A stretch of DNA of 10,279 bases from assembly GCA_964589725.1 (NCBI GenBank), contig CAZPUJ010000038.1:1-10279 (forward strand), read 5' to 3'. This DNA is from CAYSHJ01 sp964589725. Lineage in GTDB: Bacteria > Planctomycetota > Planctomycetia > Planctomycetales > Planctomycetaceae. A program made the position numbers and the translations under genes. Under the pieces are notes generated by a model. It saw nothing but the letters and a program-made list of their open reading frames with translations, searched no databases and was not told where the DNA came from. Below, one piece after another: positions 1 through 7,311 of the stretch (position 1 is the stretch's first letter; each line of letters opens with the position of its first letter).

Positions 1-10
1 CCATTTTCAA

Positions 11-23
11 AAGGGAAAGGAAA
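11..23 (+). promoter_or_regulatory. Ribosome binding site with two ANGGA motifs
   Basis: A purine-rich tract (AAGGGAAAGGAAA) ends six bases before the ATG at 30 and acts as the Shine-Dalgarno region. It contains two adjacent matches to the CsrA core target ANGGA, AGGGA at 12-16 and AAGGA at 17-21. The gene it serves encodes a CsrA-like domain, so self-repression by blocking the ribosome site is possible. That is inference; CsrA usually prefers GGA in a hairpin loop and no hairpin is evident in the 29 upstream bases available. Confidence 0.5.
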
Positions 24-29
24 CCCATC

Positions 30-785
30 ATGTTAGTGTTATCCCGCAAGACAGACCAAAAGATCGTCTTCCCGAATCTCGGAGTCTCCCTGAAGCTGAT
101 CAGCGTCCGGGGGAACTTGGCCAAGATCGGCATCGAGGCCCCCAAAGACTTGGCAATCCTCCGCGAAGAATTGGCGGACGCGTCTGCAAACGCGGACAGT
201 ACGCCTTACGTTCCCCGCGAACTGCGACACGACGTTCGCAACAGCCTGAATGTGATCCGCCTGGCCGTGGAACTGTTCCAACAGCAGATGGAAGCCGGTC
301 TGCCCGACAAGGCCCAGTCGACGTTTCTCAAACTGGTCCATCAATTGGAGTCTCTGGACCAACAGTTCGGCGGTTCCAAGACTCCCACCGCACCGACCGT
401 CACGCAAAAACCCGCGTGCCGCGTCCTGGTCGTGGATGATGACGCGAACGAGCGTGAGCTGCTGGCCGGCCTGCTGGAGATCAGCGGTTGGGACGTGGCG
501 ACCGCGGGAGATGGTGATCAAGCCATCGAATACCTGTCGTCGCACGCCCTGCCGGACTTCGTCCTAATGGACATGCAGATGCCCCGCTGTGACGGTGCGC
601 AAACCATTCGGCGTATCCGCAACAATCCCGACATGGCCAACGTGACGGTGTTTGTCGTCAGCGGTACCGAACCGAACGAAATCTGGGGCGACCCTGGGCA
701 GCGATCCCGTGGTTTCGACCGCTGGTTCCCCAAACCGCTGAATCCAGCGGCGCTCCTGCAGGAGATGAGCCAGCTCCCGGCCTAA
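30..785 (+). CDS. CsrA-like / H-box linker / receiver-domain fusion protein
   Basis: This 251-residue protein joins three modules. Residues 1-50 match CsrA, the dimeric post-transcriptional regulator that binds GGA sites in mRNA: it starts MLVLSRK, has G28, IGIEAP at 33-38 and the RNA-contacting arginine in LREEL (R45, equivalent to R44 of E. coli CsrA). Residues about 60-112 are predicted helical and contain HDVRNSLNVI (H67), which resembles the H-box of histidine-kinase dimerisation domains. Residues about 130-248 form a complete receiver domain: acidic DDD at 136-138, phospho-acceptor D181 in LMDMQMP, S211 and K235 in FPKP. There is no ATPase domain and no DNA-binding output, so RNA binding is the likely output of the receiver. 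CsrA alone is only about 60-70 residues, so this is a real fusion and not a read-through, because one frame covers all modules. It is cytoplasmic. The cognate kinase is not identifiable; the next gene is a Ser/Thr kinase. The domain calls are firm, the regulatory logic is inferred. Confidence 0.88.
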   Translation: MLVLSRKTDQKIVFPNLGVSLKLISVRGNLAKIGIEAPKDLAILREELADASANADSTPYVPRELRHDVRNSLNVIRLAVELFQQQMEAGLPDKAQSTFLKLVHQLESLDQQFGGSKTPTAPTVTQKPACRVLVVDDDANERELLAGLLEISGWDVATAGDGDQAIEYLSSHALPDFVLMDMQMPRCDGAQTIRRIRNNPDMANVTVFVVSGTEPNEIWGDPGQRSRGFDRWFPKPLNPAALLQEMSQLPA

Positions 786-1383
786 CACGGCTTAACCGCG
801 AGCGCTGCAAATTGATTCGCAACGGGCAGCGTAAATTCCCACGGAAGTCCGGCACGCACCAGTGCAAGTAGGCCGAATTGAACTTCGGTGTCTTCAGGAC
901 GAAGACCGCGCGACAAGGACAACGGACTTTCGTGGGTTCTCACGGACGCTCGACATTCGGCTCGGCAAGTGACCCGCAATCGCCGCACGCCGCCAAATTG
1001 GCCAGCCGTGGTTCCCAAGACGGGATGAGCGCGCTGGAGCTCACGCGGGCCGAGTTCTCCAGACCAGTGATGACTTTCTCCGTCACCACCGCCATCGCCC
1101 GTTACCCGTGCTCGCTCATGGCCGCGACGATAGACGACGAACTGCTCGGCGCAAAAAAGCGTGCCGAATAGTTTTGGGATATGTTGCATTTCGGCATCAG
1201 CGCCATCGAACCCGCTTTTTTTCTGAGGTCTGCGGACAGTCTTCTTGGTTGACCAACAGCTGCGACTTGTGTGGTCTCGCGGTCGGATGTCATCCTGGCA
1301 TTCTTCGTCGTTTGTGGGCGATCCGAGCATGGCTCGTCCCATCGATTCGACAAGGGTTCGCCGCCTCAGAGGATCGCTCGCAC
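786..1383. other. Intergenic region without a convincing gene
   Basis: No frame here encodes a recognisable protein. Long open frames exist on both strands (- strand 782-1342; + strand from 1108 continuous with the kinase), but their translations are rich in Arg, Gly, Ser and Cys and match no family I know. A hairpin with a 6-bp stem (803-808 with 826-831, CGCTGC/GCAGCG) lies 17 bases after the preceding stop codon and could end that transcript, although no T-run follows it. The region should also carry the promoter of the kinase gene, but I cannot place it. Confidence 0.5.
1368..1373 (+). promoter_or_regulatory. Ribosome binding site that sets the kinase start
   Basis: AGAGGA sits ten bases before the ATG at 1384. 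It is the best purine tract near any in-frame start of the kinase gene and supports 1384 over the far upstream ATG at 1108 and the internal ATG at 1450. Confidence 0.5.
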
Positions 1384-3681
1384 ATGACCTTCAATCCGCT
1401 GTCTTTCTTCCGACGATCTCGCAGTCCCGATGCGGCACCACTCGCACACATGACGTTTGCCCACACATCGGCGAGCCGAGCCATCATGCGGACGGGTGCA
1501 ATTCTCAAACGCCATATCTGGGTCCATCCGATCCTCGCGATTGTCGTCTTGTCCGCCGTGGGATACGGCGTCAGTAATGCGGTTCGCTCGACGATGAAGG
1601 AGAGTTTTCGGTCTCAGTTACAAACGCTGCTGAATGTCGAAACGGCGATGTTGGAAACTTGGATGCGTGTCCAGGTCGCCGGTGCAGAAACCCAGGCGAA
1701 CAATCGGTCGGTTCGAGAGTCGGTCGAGAAATTGGTCGCCGCCGCAGAGAGTCCCGCAGCCAATCCGACGGAGACATCGCAGTCTCAACTGAGCGTCCAA
1801 CTGGCAAAGCACCTTGGTCCCGGCATGGTCTCCGGCGATTTCGTGGGATTCTTCGTGGCCGATCGTGAGATGAAAATTCTGGCTGCCACGAACACCGAAC
1901 TCGTTGGCAGGACGATCCCCGAGTACGAGAGATTTCTGGCACGTGCGTTGGACGGCACCACCACGGTCAGCCCACCGTTTGCCAGCGTCGTGACGATGAA
2001 GGATGAGTCCGGGCGGATGCGAACGGGAACGCCCACGATGTTCGTCTGCGCTCCCGTTCGCGACAGCGAGTTTCAAGTGGTGGGAGCATTAGCCCTGAGG
2101 ATTCGTCCCGAACGGGAATTCACTCGCATCCTGCAACTCGGGCGGATCGGAGCCTCTGGCGAAACCTACGCCTTCAACAAACAAGGCCTGATGGTCTCGA
2201 ACAGTCGGTTCGATGAAGAAATGATCCTGCTCGGACTGCTGCCGGATGTGGAAGGTGCCAAATCGATCCTCAACGTGAGCTTGCGAGATCCCGGCGGCAA
2301 CATGCTCGAAGGCTATCGCCCCAAGGTTCGTCGATCCGAACTGCCGCTGACGAAGATGGCCGCCGTGGCGGTCATGGGTGAATCAGGGATCAGCATCGAA
2401 GGCAACCCAGACTATCGCGGAGTTCCCGGTGTGGTGGCGTGGTCCTGGTTACCACAGTACGAGATCGGGGTCGCCACTAGAGTCGATTACGACGAAGCGT
2501 TCCGTCCACTAATCATCGTCCAGTGGATGTTCGCGGGGATCTACACGCTGCTGTGCCTCAGTTCCGTGGCCATCTTAATCTTCACGCTGATCTTGGCCAA
2601 AATGCGTCGCGAGGCTCAGAAGGCCACCATCGAAGCCAAGCAGTTGGGACAGTACGTCCTCGATCAGAAGCTGGGAGCCGGCGCGATGGGCGTCGTCTAC
2701 AAGGGCCATCACGCCATGCTGCGACGGCCGACGGCCATCAAGTTGCTGAACGTCGATCTCGTCAACGAAGCCTCGATCCAGCGGTTCGAGCGAGAAGTTC
2801 AGATCACCAGCCAGCTAAACCACCCCAACACGGTGGCCATCTACGATTACGGCCGCACTCCCGAGGGAGTCTTTTATTACGCGATGGAGTTTCTCGATGG
2901 CATCGACTTGCAGATGCTGGTCGATCGCTACGGTCCTCAATCGGAAGCGCGAGTCATCCGGATTCTCACGCAGATTTGCGGGTCGCTCTACGAGGCTCAC
3001 TCCCTGGGGTTGGTCCATCGCGACATCAAGCCCGCGAACATCATGCTCAACCGTCGCGGCGGCGAACCCGATCTCGTGAAGGTGCTCGATTTCGGCCTGG
3101 TCAAGGCGCTGGATGAGAAGAAGCAATCGGGCGCGACCAGCAACGGGTTGACGGGCACGCCGCTGTACATGTCACCGGAAGCGATTCAATCGCCGCAGTC
3201 GGTCGATGCGCGGAGCGACATCTACGCGGTCGGAGCCGTCGGCTACTTCCTGCTGACCGGCCAACCGGTCTTCACCGCTCAATCGCTGGTGGAACTGTGT
3301 CGACAACACGTCACGCAAGTCCCCGACGCCCCCTCGTCAAGACTCGGACAACCCGTCTCTTCGGCGCTGGAAGATGCGATCATGGCCTGTCTGGAAAAGA
3401 ACACGGCCAAGCGACCTCAAACTGCTCGCGAATTGGCGATCATGATCGCGAAGGCTCCGACCGCCCACAGTTGGTCGATCGACGAAGCGGATGGCTGGTG
3501 GGGACGACACGAGCGGAGTCAAGAGTCGGGAACTGTCTCGACCGAGAACACTCCCCCAGGACAGAAGTCTGGTTCCAGTCACACTGGATCGGCATCCTCG
3601 ACGTCCGCCAGCGGAACAATCTCCAAGCCAGCCAGTTCCCAGTACGATCGGACGTACATCGGCAACACGACAGACGAGTAA
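1384..3681 (+). CDS. Transmembrane Ser/Thr protein kinase with Cache-like sensor
   Basis: The 765-residue product is a membrane receptor kinase. A basic N-terminus is followed by a membrane segment at about 48-66, an extracytoplasmic region at about 70-372 that looks like a (double) Cache ligand-sensing domain (GDFVGFFVAD, later GASGETYAFNKQGLMVSNSR), and a second membrane segment at about 376-406. The cytoplasmic kinase at about 424-690 is of the PknB type and complete: glycine loop GAGAMG 431-436, ATP lysine K453, helix-C glutamate near E471, HRDIKPAN with D547 and N552, DFG 569-571, SPE 597-599 in place of APE, D612 and R677. The tail at 707-765 is rich in Ser, Thr and Gly and ends TYIGNTTDE; it could be autophosphorylated. 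The in-frame extension back to 1108 was rejected because its translation is not protein-like. Cache sensors usually bind small metabolites such as amino acids or carboxylates; the ligand here is unknown. The kinase call is very firm, the Cache call is moderate and rests on topology and a few motifs. Confidence 0.92.
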   Translation: MTFNPLSFFRRSRSPDAAPLAHMTFAHTSASRAIMRTGAILKRHIWVHPILAIVVLSAVGYGVSNAVRSTMKESFRSQLQTLLNVETAMLETWMRVQVAGAETQANNRSVRESVEKLVAAAESPAANPTETSQSQLSVQLAKHLGPGMVSGDFVGFFVADREMKILAATNTELVGRTIPEYERFLARALDGTTTVSPPFASVVTMKDESGRMRTGTPTMFVCAPVRDSEFQVVGALALRIRPEREFTRILQLGRIGASGETYAFNKQGLMVSNSRFDEEMILLGLLPDVEGAKSILNVSLRDPGGNMLEGYRPKVRRSELPLTKMAAVAVMGESGISIEGNPDYRGVPGVVAWSWLPQYEIGVATRVDYDEAFRPLIIVQWMFAGIYTLLCLSSVAILIFTLILAKMRREAQKATIEAKQLGQYVLDQKLGAGAMGVVYKGHHAMLRRPTAIKLLNVDLVNEASIQRFEREVQITSQLNHPNTVAIYDYGRTPEGVFYYAMEFLDGIDLQMLVDRYGPQSEARVIRILTQICGSLYEAHSLGLVHRDIKPANIMLNRRGGEPDLVKVLDFGLVKALDEKKQSGATSNGLTGTPLYMSPEAIQSPQSVDARSDIYAVGAVGYFLLTGQPVFTAQSLVELCRQHVTQVPDAPSSRLGQPVSSALEDAIMACLEKNTAKRPQTARELAIMIAKAPTAHSWSIDEADGWWGRHERSQESGTVSTENTPPGQKSGSSHTGSASSTSASGTISKPASSQYDRTYIGNTTDE

Positions 3682-3898
3682 ACTCCGGCGAGACCGAAAC
3701 GGGAACGAGACCGACAGGCGCGGCTCGCGGAATTGAAAGCGTCGTAACGTCGCGAAAGAGTCAGGGCGGCGGGTCGCAGGAACTTCCCAGAGCCGCTCTC
3801 CTGGCTCGTCACTCCCCACTGGCCGCTGCGACGTTTATTCTGATGAGGTCAATCCACGTTGCTGAACAACGCGGTCTGGCTCAAACCGAGGGGTTGCG
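3682..3898 (+). other. Leader region upstream of the PSD1 gene
   Basis: No gene is visible in these 217 bases. A short perfect hairpin (CGTTG 3857-3861, loop CTGAA, CAACG 3867-3871) lies about 27 bases before the next start codon, and GAGGGG at 3888-3893 is the ribosome binding site. TATTCT near 3836 could be a -10 box but no good -35 partner is seen, so no promoter is called. Confidence 0.3.
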
Positions 3899-6800
3899 AT
3901 GAATGCACGATTCTGGGGCGTGTCGATGCTGCTGCTCGGCGACGTTTTGCTGTTTGGAATCTCGACGGTCGCGGACGAAACCGTCGATTATGCCAAGCAG
4001 GTCAAGCCAATCTTGCAGGCGCGTTGCTTCGCGTGTCACGGAGTGTTGAAGCAAGAAGCCAAGCTGCGGCTCGACACGGCTGCCGCGATGAAGACTGGCG
4101 GTGAGAGCGGCGCGGGGATTCAGACCGGCGATGCGACAGCCAGTTTGCTGGTGCAAAAAGTCTCCGCCACAGACGAAGCGGAGCGCATGCCGCCCGAAGG
4201 CGAACCGCTCACGCCGGCGCAAATCACTCTGCTGACAAACTGGATCAAGCAAGGAGCCATCGCGCCGGCCGATGAACAACCGGAGCGCGATCCGCGAGAT
4301 CACTGGTCATTCAAAACGCCCGTCCGTCCGCCCGTGCCGAAGATCAACTTCGCAATCGAAAATCAAAAATCAAAAATCGAAAATCCCATTGACTCGTTCC
4401 TCGCGGTCGAGCATCAGAAACGTGGCCTCACACCGCAGCCGCCGGCCGACAAACGAATTCTACTGCGCCGAGTCTACCTCGACCTGATCGGACTCCCGCC
4501 GACGCGCGAAGAACAAGTCGCCTTCCTCGCCGATCATTCGGCCGACGCTTACGAGCGTGTCGTCAATCGACTGCTCGACAGTCAACAGTACGGCGAGCGC
4601 TGGGGCCGGCACTGGATGGACCTCTGGCGGTACAGCGATTGGTGGGGCCTGGGTGCCGAGGTCCGTAACAGCCAAAAGCACATTTGGCATTGGCGCGATT
4701 GGATCATCGAGTCGCTCAACGCCGACACTGGCTACGACGAAATGCTGCGCGAGATGCTCGCCGCCGATGAGTTGTCTCCGAACGACTTCGGACGCCTGCG
4801 AGCGTCCGGTTTCCTCGCGCGGCAGTACTTCAAGTTCAACCGCACGACATGGCTCGACGAAACGATCGAGCACACGGCGAAGGCGTTCCTCGGTCTGACG
4901 TTCAACTGTGCGAAGTGCCACGACCACAAATACGACCCGTTCGCTCAAGTCGACTACTACCGCTTCCGCGCGTTCTTCGAGCCGTATCAAATCCGCACCG
5001 ACCAACTCCCCGGCGAAGTTGATTTCGAAAAGAACGGTCTGCCGCGGGCGTTCGATTGCAACCTCGACGCCGCGACGTTTCTGCACATCCGAGGAGATGA
5101 CCGCCGCCCCGACAAAGACCGCGTCATCGAGTCCAACGTGCCGGCGTTCTTGTCGCTCGGCGAATTCAAGATCGAGGCCGTCGCGTTGCCGTCCGAAGCG
5201 CATCAGCCGGGACTGCGACCTTTCGTGCTCGACAATCATCTGAAAGCCGCCGACCGGGCCATCGCCGACGCCCGGCAGTCGGTCGAAAAGGCGAAGCAAG
5301 AACTCACAAAGACGGAGGCGAGCAAACGTAGCTCTCACGCTCCGCGTGAGGAACAGCCGAAGACTTCATCGACGTCGAATGCCAAATCAAACGTCGATGC
5401 CCAAACGGCAGACGTCACGCGGAGCGTGACGGCTACTTTGAAAGACGACTTCAAAGCCGAACGCCCTGAAGTTTGGGAAGCTCGTTCTGGGAAGTGGAAA
5501 CACGCTGACGGCAAGCTGATTCAATCCGAATCCGGAACCGAACGAGCCACCTTCCGCCTGAAGAAGCCTGTTTCTGAGAACTTTGAAGTCAAACTCAAAT
5601 TCACGACGACTGGCGGGCAAATGTGGAAATCGGTCGGTATCGCCTTTGACGTTGTCGGCGAGGACCAGGAGCTGTTGGCCTATATGAGCGCCGTCGCGGG
5701 TGGCTCGAAGTTGCAAATCGCGTTCAAGAACGGCAGCCGCGCGTACTCGTACCCGCCCGAAGCCGGATTGGCTCGCGAGGTGAAACTCGATACGCCGTAT
5801 GAACTGACGCTTCGCGCACGAGGCACGTTGCTGAATGTCCTGATCGACGGCAAACTCGCGCTCGCGTACCGACTGCCAATCGCTCGCAAAGCCGGAGCAC
5901 TCGACCTCATCACCTACGACGCCACCGCCGAGTTCACGTCGTTTGAACTGTCTGAGTTGCCTGCAAACGTGAAGCTCACCGAAGCCGGTAACGCCAAACC
6001 GAGCGATGCTCTACCATCGCTCGAGCAAGCCAAAGCCGCAGTCGTTCTGGCCGAGAAGACGCTCGCCGCCGCCGAAGCCGAGCCGGAGTCGATACGCACG
6101 CGAGCGGCAGCGGATCGACTGCTATTTGCTCGGCCTGCGGTCGAGGAAGACATCCTGAAGGCGGGACTCCAACAGGCCGCTCGCGCGGAAAAAGTCGTCG
6201 CTGCCGCGAAGGCCGACGTCGAACTGGCCCGCGCGGAACTCGAACTCACAAAGACCGTCGGCGACAAGAAAGCGGAAGCCGAGAAGAAAGTCGCCGCCGC
6301 TCGTTCCGCGTTCGAAGCAGCGACGAAAATTATCGAATCGCCCGGCGAGAGTTACACGTCGCTGCGCGGCGCGCTGAAGACACTCGAATCGAATCTGGAA
6401 ACCGAGGCCTCGCGGTCCAAACCGTTTCCCGCGACGAGCACTGGCCGCCGCACCGCGCTCGCTCGCTGGATGACTGACGTTCGCCACCCGCTCACCGCGC
6501 GCGTCGCCGTGAATCACATTTGGTCCAGACACTTCGGACGTCCGCTGGTCCCGACCGTGTTCGATTTCGGCCGCAAAGGAACACCGCCGACGCATCCCGA
6601 GCTGCTCGACTGGCTCGCCGTCGAGTTCATGGAACATGGCTGGAGCATGAAGCACGTGCATCGGCTGATGGTCACGAGCGCCGCGTATCGCATGAGCAGT
6701 TCTCAAATCTCAAATCTCAAATCTCAAATCTCAGATTCGAAATCGGCCGATCCCGACAACCGCTTCTACTGGCGCATGAACTCCGGTCGCATGGAGGCTC

Positions 6801-7297
6801 AAGTCATCCGCGACAGTCTGTTGTTCTTGGCGGGTGAACTCGATCTCAAATTCGGTGGCCCGTCGATTCCCGTGACCGATGAAGCCTCGCGCCGCCGCAG
6901 CCTGTACTTCGTGCATTCGAAGAACGACCACCAGAAGTTTCTCGAAATATTCGACGACGCCAGTGTCCTCGATTGCTACCGCCGGTCCGAAAGCATCGTT
7001 CCGCAGCAAGCTCTCGCGCTGGAGAACAGCCCGCTTGCCACGACGATGTCCGCGAAGATCGCCCAGCAGATCGCCGCCAACTTGCCCGATGCGTCGGATG
7101 AAGCGTTCATCCAATCGGCCTTCGTCACGATTTTGGCCTCGGAGCCGTCACCCGATGAACTCGATGCCTGCCGCCAAACCATGTCCGATCTCCGAGCTAT
7201 TTCGAAATTCAAGAATCAACCAGACATCGACGGCCGAGTCCGAGTACACTTGGTCCAGTCGCTGCTGAACCACAACGACTTCGTGACCGTCCGGTGA
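3899..7297 (+). CDS. Secreted PSD1-type protein (cytochrome-c motif, DUF1549, DUF1553)
   Basis: This 1132-residue protein has the domain order of the large planctomycete cytochrome family. A signal peptide covers about 1-25. A PSCyt1-type haem site follows, with CFACH at 43-47 and a possible distal ligand M97 in RMPPEGEPL. DUF1549 (PSCyt2) spans about 163-365 and includes LLRRVYLDLIGLPPTREE, YGERWGRHWMDLWRYSD and a second haem-type motif CAKCHDHKYDPF at 337-348. Between DUF1549 and DUF1553 lie a lectin/LamG-like beta domain at about 513-690 (similar in style to DUF1080), then an Ala/Glu/Lys-rich coiled coil at about 705-812. DUF1553 (PSD1) spans about 842-1125, with VNHIWSRHFGRPLVPT and the C-terminus LVQSLLNHNDFVTVR. 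The start is supported by GAGGGG five bases upstream. Homologues are normally next to a DUF1501 gene, and one lies 1.6 kb downstream. The family is thought to be exported and possibly involved in polysaccharide or redox chemistry; the reaction is unknown. Three repeats are translated inside the gene without breaking its frame. Confidence 0.93.
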   Translation: MNARFWGVSMLLLGDVLLFGISTVADETVDYAKQVKPILQARCFACHGVLKQEAKLRLDTAAAMKTGGESGAGIQTGDATASLLVQKVSATDEAERMPPEGEPLTPAQITLLTNWIKQGAIAPADEQPERDPRDHWSFKTPVRPPVPKINFAIENQKSKIENPIDSFLAVEHQKRGLTPQPPADKRILLRRVYLDLIGLPPTREEQVAFLADHSADAYERVVNRLLDSQQYGERWGRHWMDLWRYSDWWGLGAEVRNSQKHIWHWRDWIIESLNADTGYDEMLREMLAADELSPNDFGRLRASGFLARQYFKFNRTTWLDETIEHTAKAFLGLTFNCAKCHDHKYDPFAQVDYYRFRAFFEPYQIRTDQLPGEVDFEKNGLPRAFDCNLDAATFLHIRGDDRRPDKDRVIESNVPAFLSLGEFKIEAVALPSEAHQPGLRPFVLDNHLKAADRAIADARQSVEKAKQELTKTEASKRSSHAPREEQPKTSSTSNAKSNVDAQTADVTRSVTATLKDDFKAERPEVWEARSGKWKHADGKLIQSESGTERATFRLKKPVSENFEVKLKFTTTGGQMWKSVGIAFDVVGEDQELLAYMSAVAGGSKLQIAFKNGSRAYSYPPEAGLAREVKLDTPYELTLRARGTLLNVLIDGKLALAYRLPIARKAGALDLITYDATAEFTSFELSELPANVKLTEAGNAKPSDALPSLEQAKAAVVLAEKTLAAAEAEPESIRTRAAADRLLFARPAVEEDILKAGLQQAARAEKVVAAAKADVELARAELELTKTVGDKKAEAEKKVAAARSAFEAATKIIESPGESYTSLRGALKTLESNLETEASRSKPFPATSTGRRTALARWMTDVRHPLTARVAVNHIWSRHFGRPLVPTVFDFGRKGTPPTHPELLDWLAVEFMEHGWSMKHVHRLMVTSAAYRMSSSQISNLKSQISDSKSADPDNRFYWRMNSGRMEAQVIRDSLLFLAGELDLKFGGPSIPVTDEASRRRSLYFVHSKNDHQKFLEIFDDASVLDCYRRSESIVPQQALALENSPLATTMSAKIAQQIAANLPDASDEAFIQSAFVTILASEPSPDELDACRQTMSDLRAISKFKNQPDIDGRVRVHLVQSLLNHNDFVTVR
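4354..4386. repeat. 7-bp tandem repeat AATCRAA, in frame
   Basis: About 4.6 consecutive copies of a heptamer (AATCGAA, AATCAAA, AATCAAA, AATCGAA, AATCCC) lie at codons 152-163 of the PSD1 gene. They encode IENQKSKIENP, in the linker between the cytochrome-c region and DUF1549, where homologues have a variable stretch before PID-S/A-F. A 7-bp unit is not a multiple of three, so gain or loss of one unit would shift the frame. Confidence 0.85.
5328..5436. repeat. REPIN-like inverted pair of GTAG-hairpin units inside a CDS
   Basis: Two related units face each other. The left unit is GTAGCT at 5328-5333 plus hairpin CTCACGC-TCC-GCGTGAG at 5334-5350. The right unit is the reverse complement of GTAGCC plus hairpin GTCACGC-TCC-GCGTGAC, at 5414-5436. 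The outermost hairpin pair is C:G in one and G:C in the other, so the stem is kept by a paired change. Inside, CATCGACGT at 5367-5375 is exactly complementary to ACGTCGATG at 5391-5399, and GCCG 5356-5359 to CGGC 5406-5409; all pairs centre on 5382-5383. GTAG at the foot of a hairpin is the signature of REP sequences moved by REP-associated tyrosine transposases (RAYT), and an inverted pair is called a REPIN. The element encodes residues about 477-513 of the PSD1 protein, between DUF1549 and the LamG-like domain. No target duplication is seen. Confidence 0.75.
6701..6735. repeat. 7-bp tandem repeat TCTCAAA, in frame
   Basis: Four perfect copies of TCTCAAA and a fifth with one change (TCTCAGA) encode SQISNLKSQISD at about residues 935-946 of the PSD1 protein. 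They sit within DUF1553 in the loop between TSAAYRMSS and DPDNRFYWRM, a place of variable length in the family. The unit differs from the repeat at 4354 but shares the CAAATC-type core, and it too would shift the frame if one unit were gained or lost. Confidence 0.85.
7202..7297 (+). repeat. Direct repeat, copy A: 3' end of the PSD1 gene
   Basis: These 96 bases, encoding the last 31 residues and the stop codon, align without gaps to 8475-8570. The final 53 bases match at 47 positions. The copies flank the segment carrying the ARPP-1-type gene. Confidence 0.8.
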
Positions 7298-7311
7298 GAG
7301 GCTGACTTTGA

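Noticed and set aside
1147..1170. Imperfect hairpin around an A6 loop followed by TTTT, as a terminator
   Set aside because: The stem is short and bulged, and it lies about 360 bases from the nearest upstream stop codon.
782..1342. 186-codon open frame on the - strand in the gap before the kinase
   Set aside because: Its composition (Arg, Gly, Ser rich) is typical of an antisense or noncoding frame and I recognise no family. Only the last 40 residues look mildly protein-like; it overlaps the preceding gene's stop by a few bases.
1108..1383. In-frame extension of the kinase gene to an ATG at 1108 (92 more residues)
   Set aside because: The added residues are rich in Arg, Cys and Trp without any domain or signal character, and AGAGGA before the ATG at 1384 gives a better start.
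4460..5338. 292-codon open frame on the - strand
   Set aside because: Shadow of the DUF1549 part of the PSD1 gene, which is certain.
4354..6735. Repeats as a CRISPR-like array
   Set aside because: The repeats are 7-bp tandem units and a single inverted pair, with no regular spacers, and all lie within one coding sequence.
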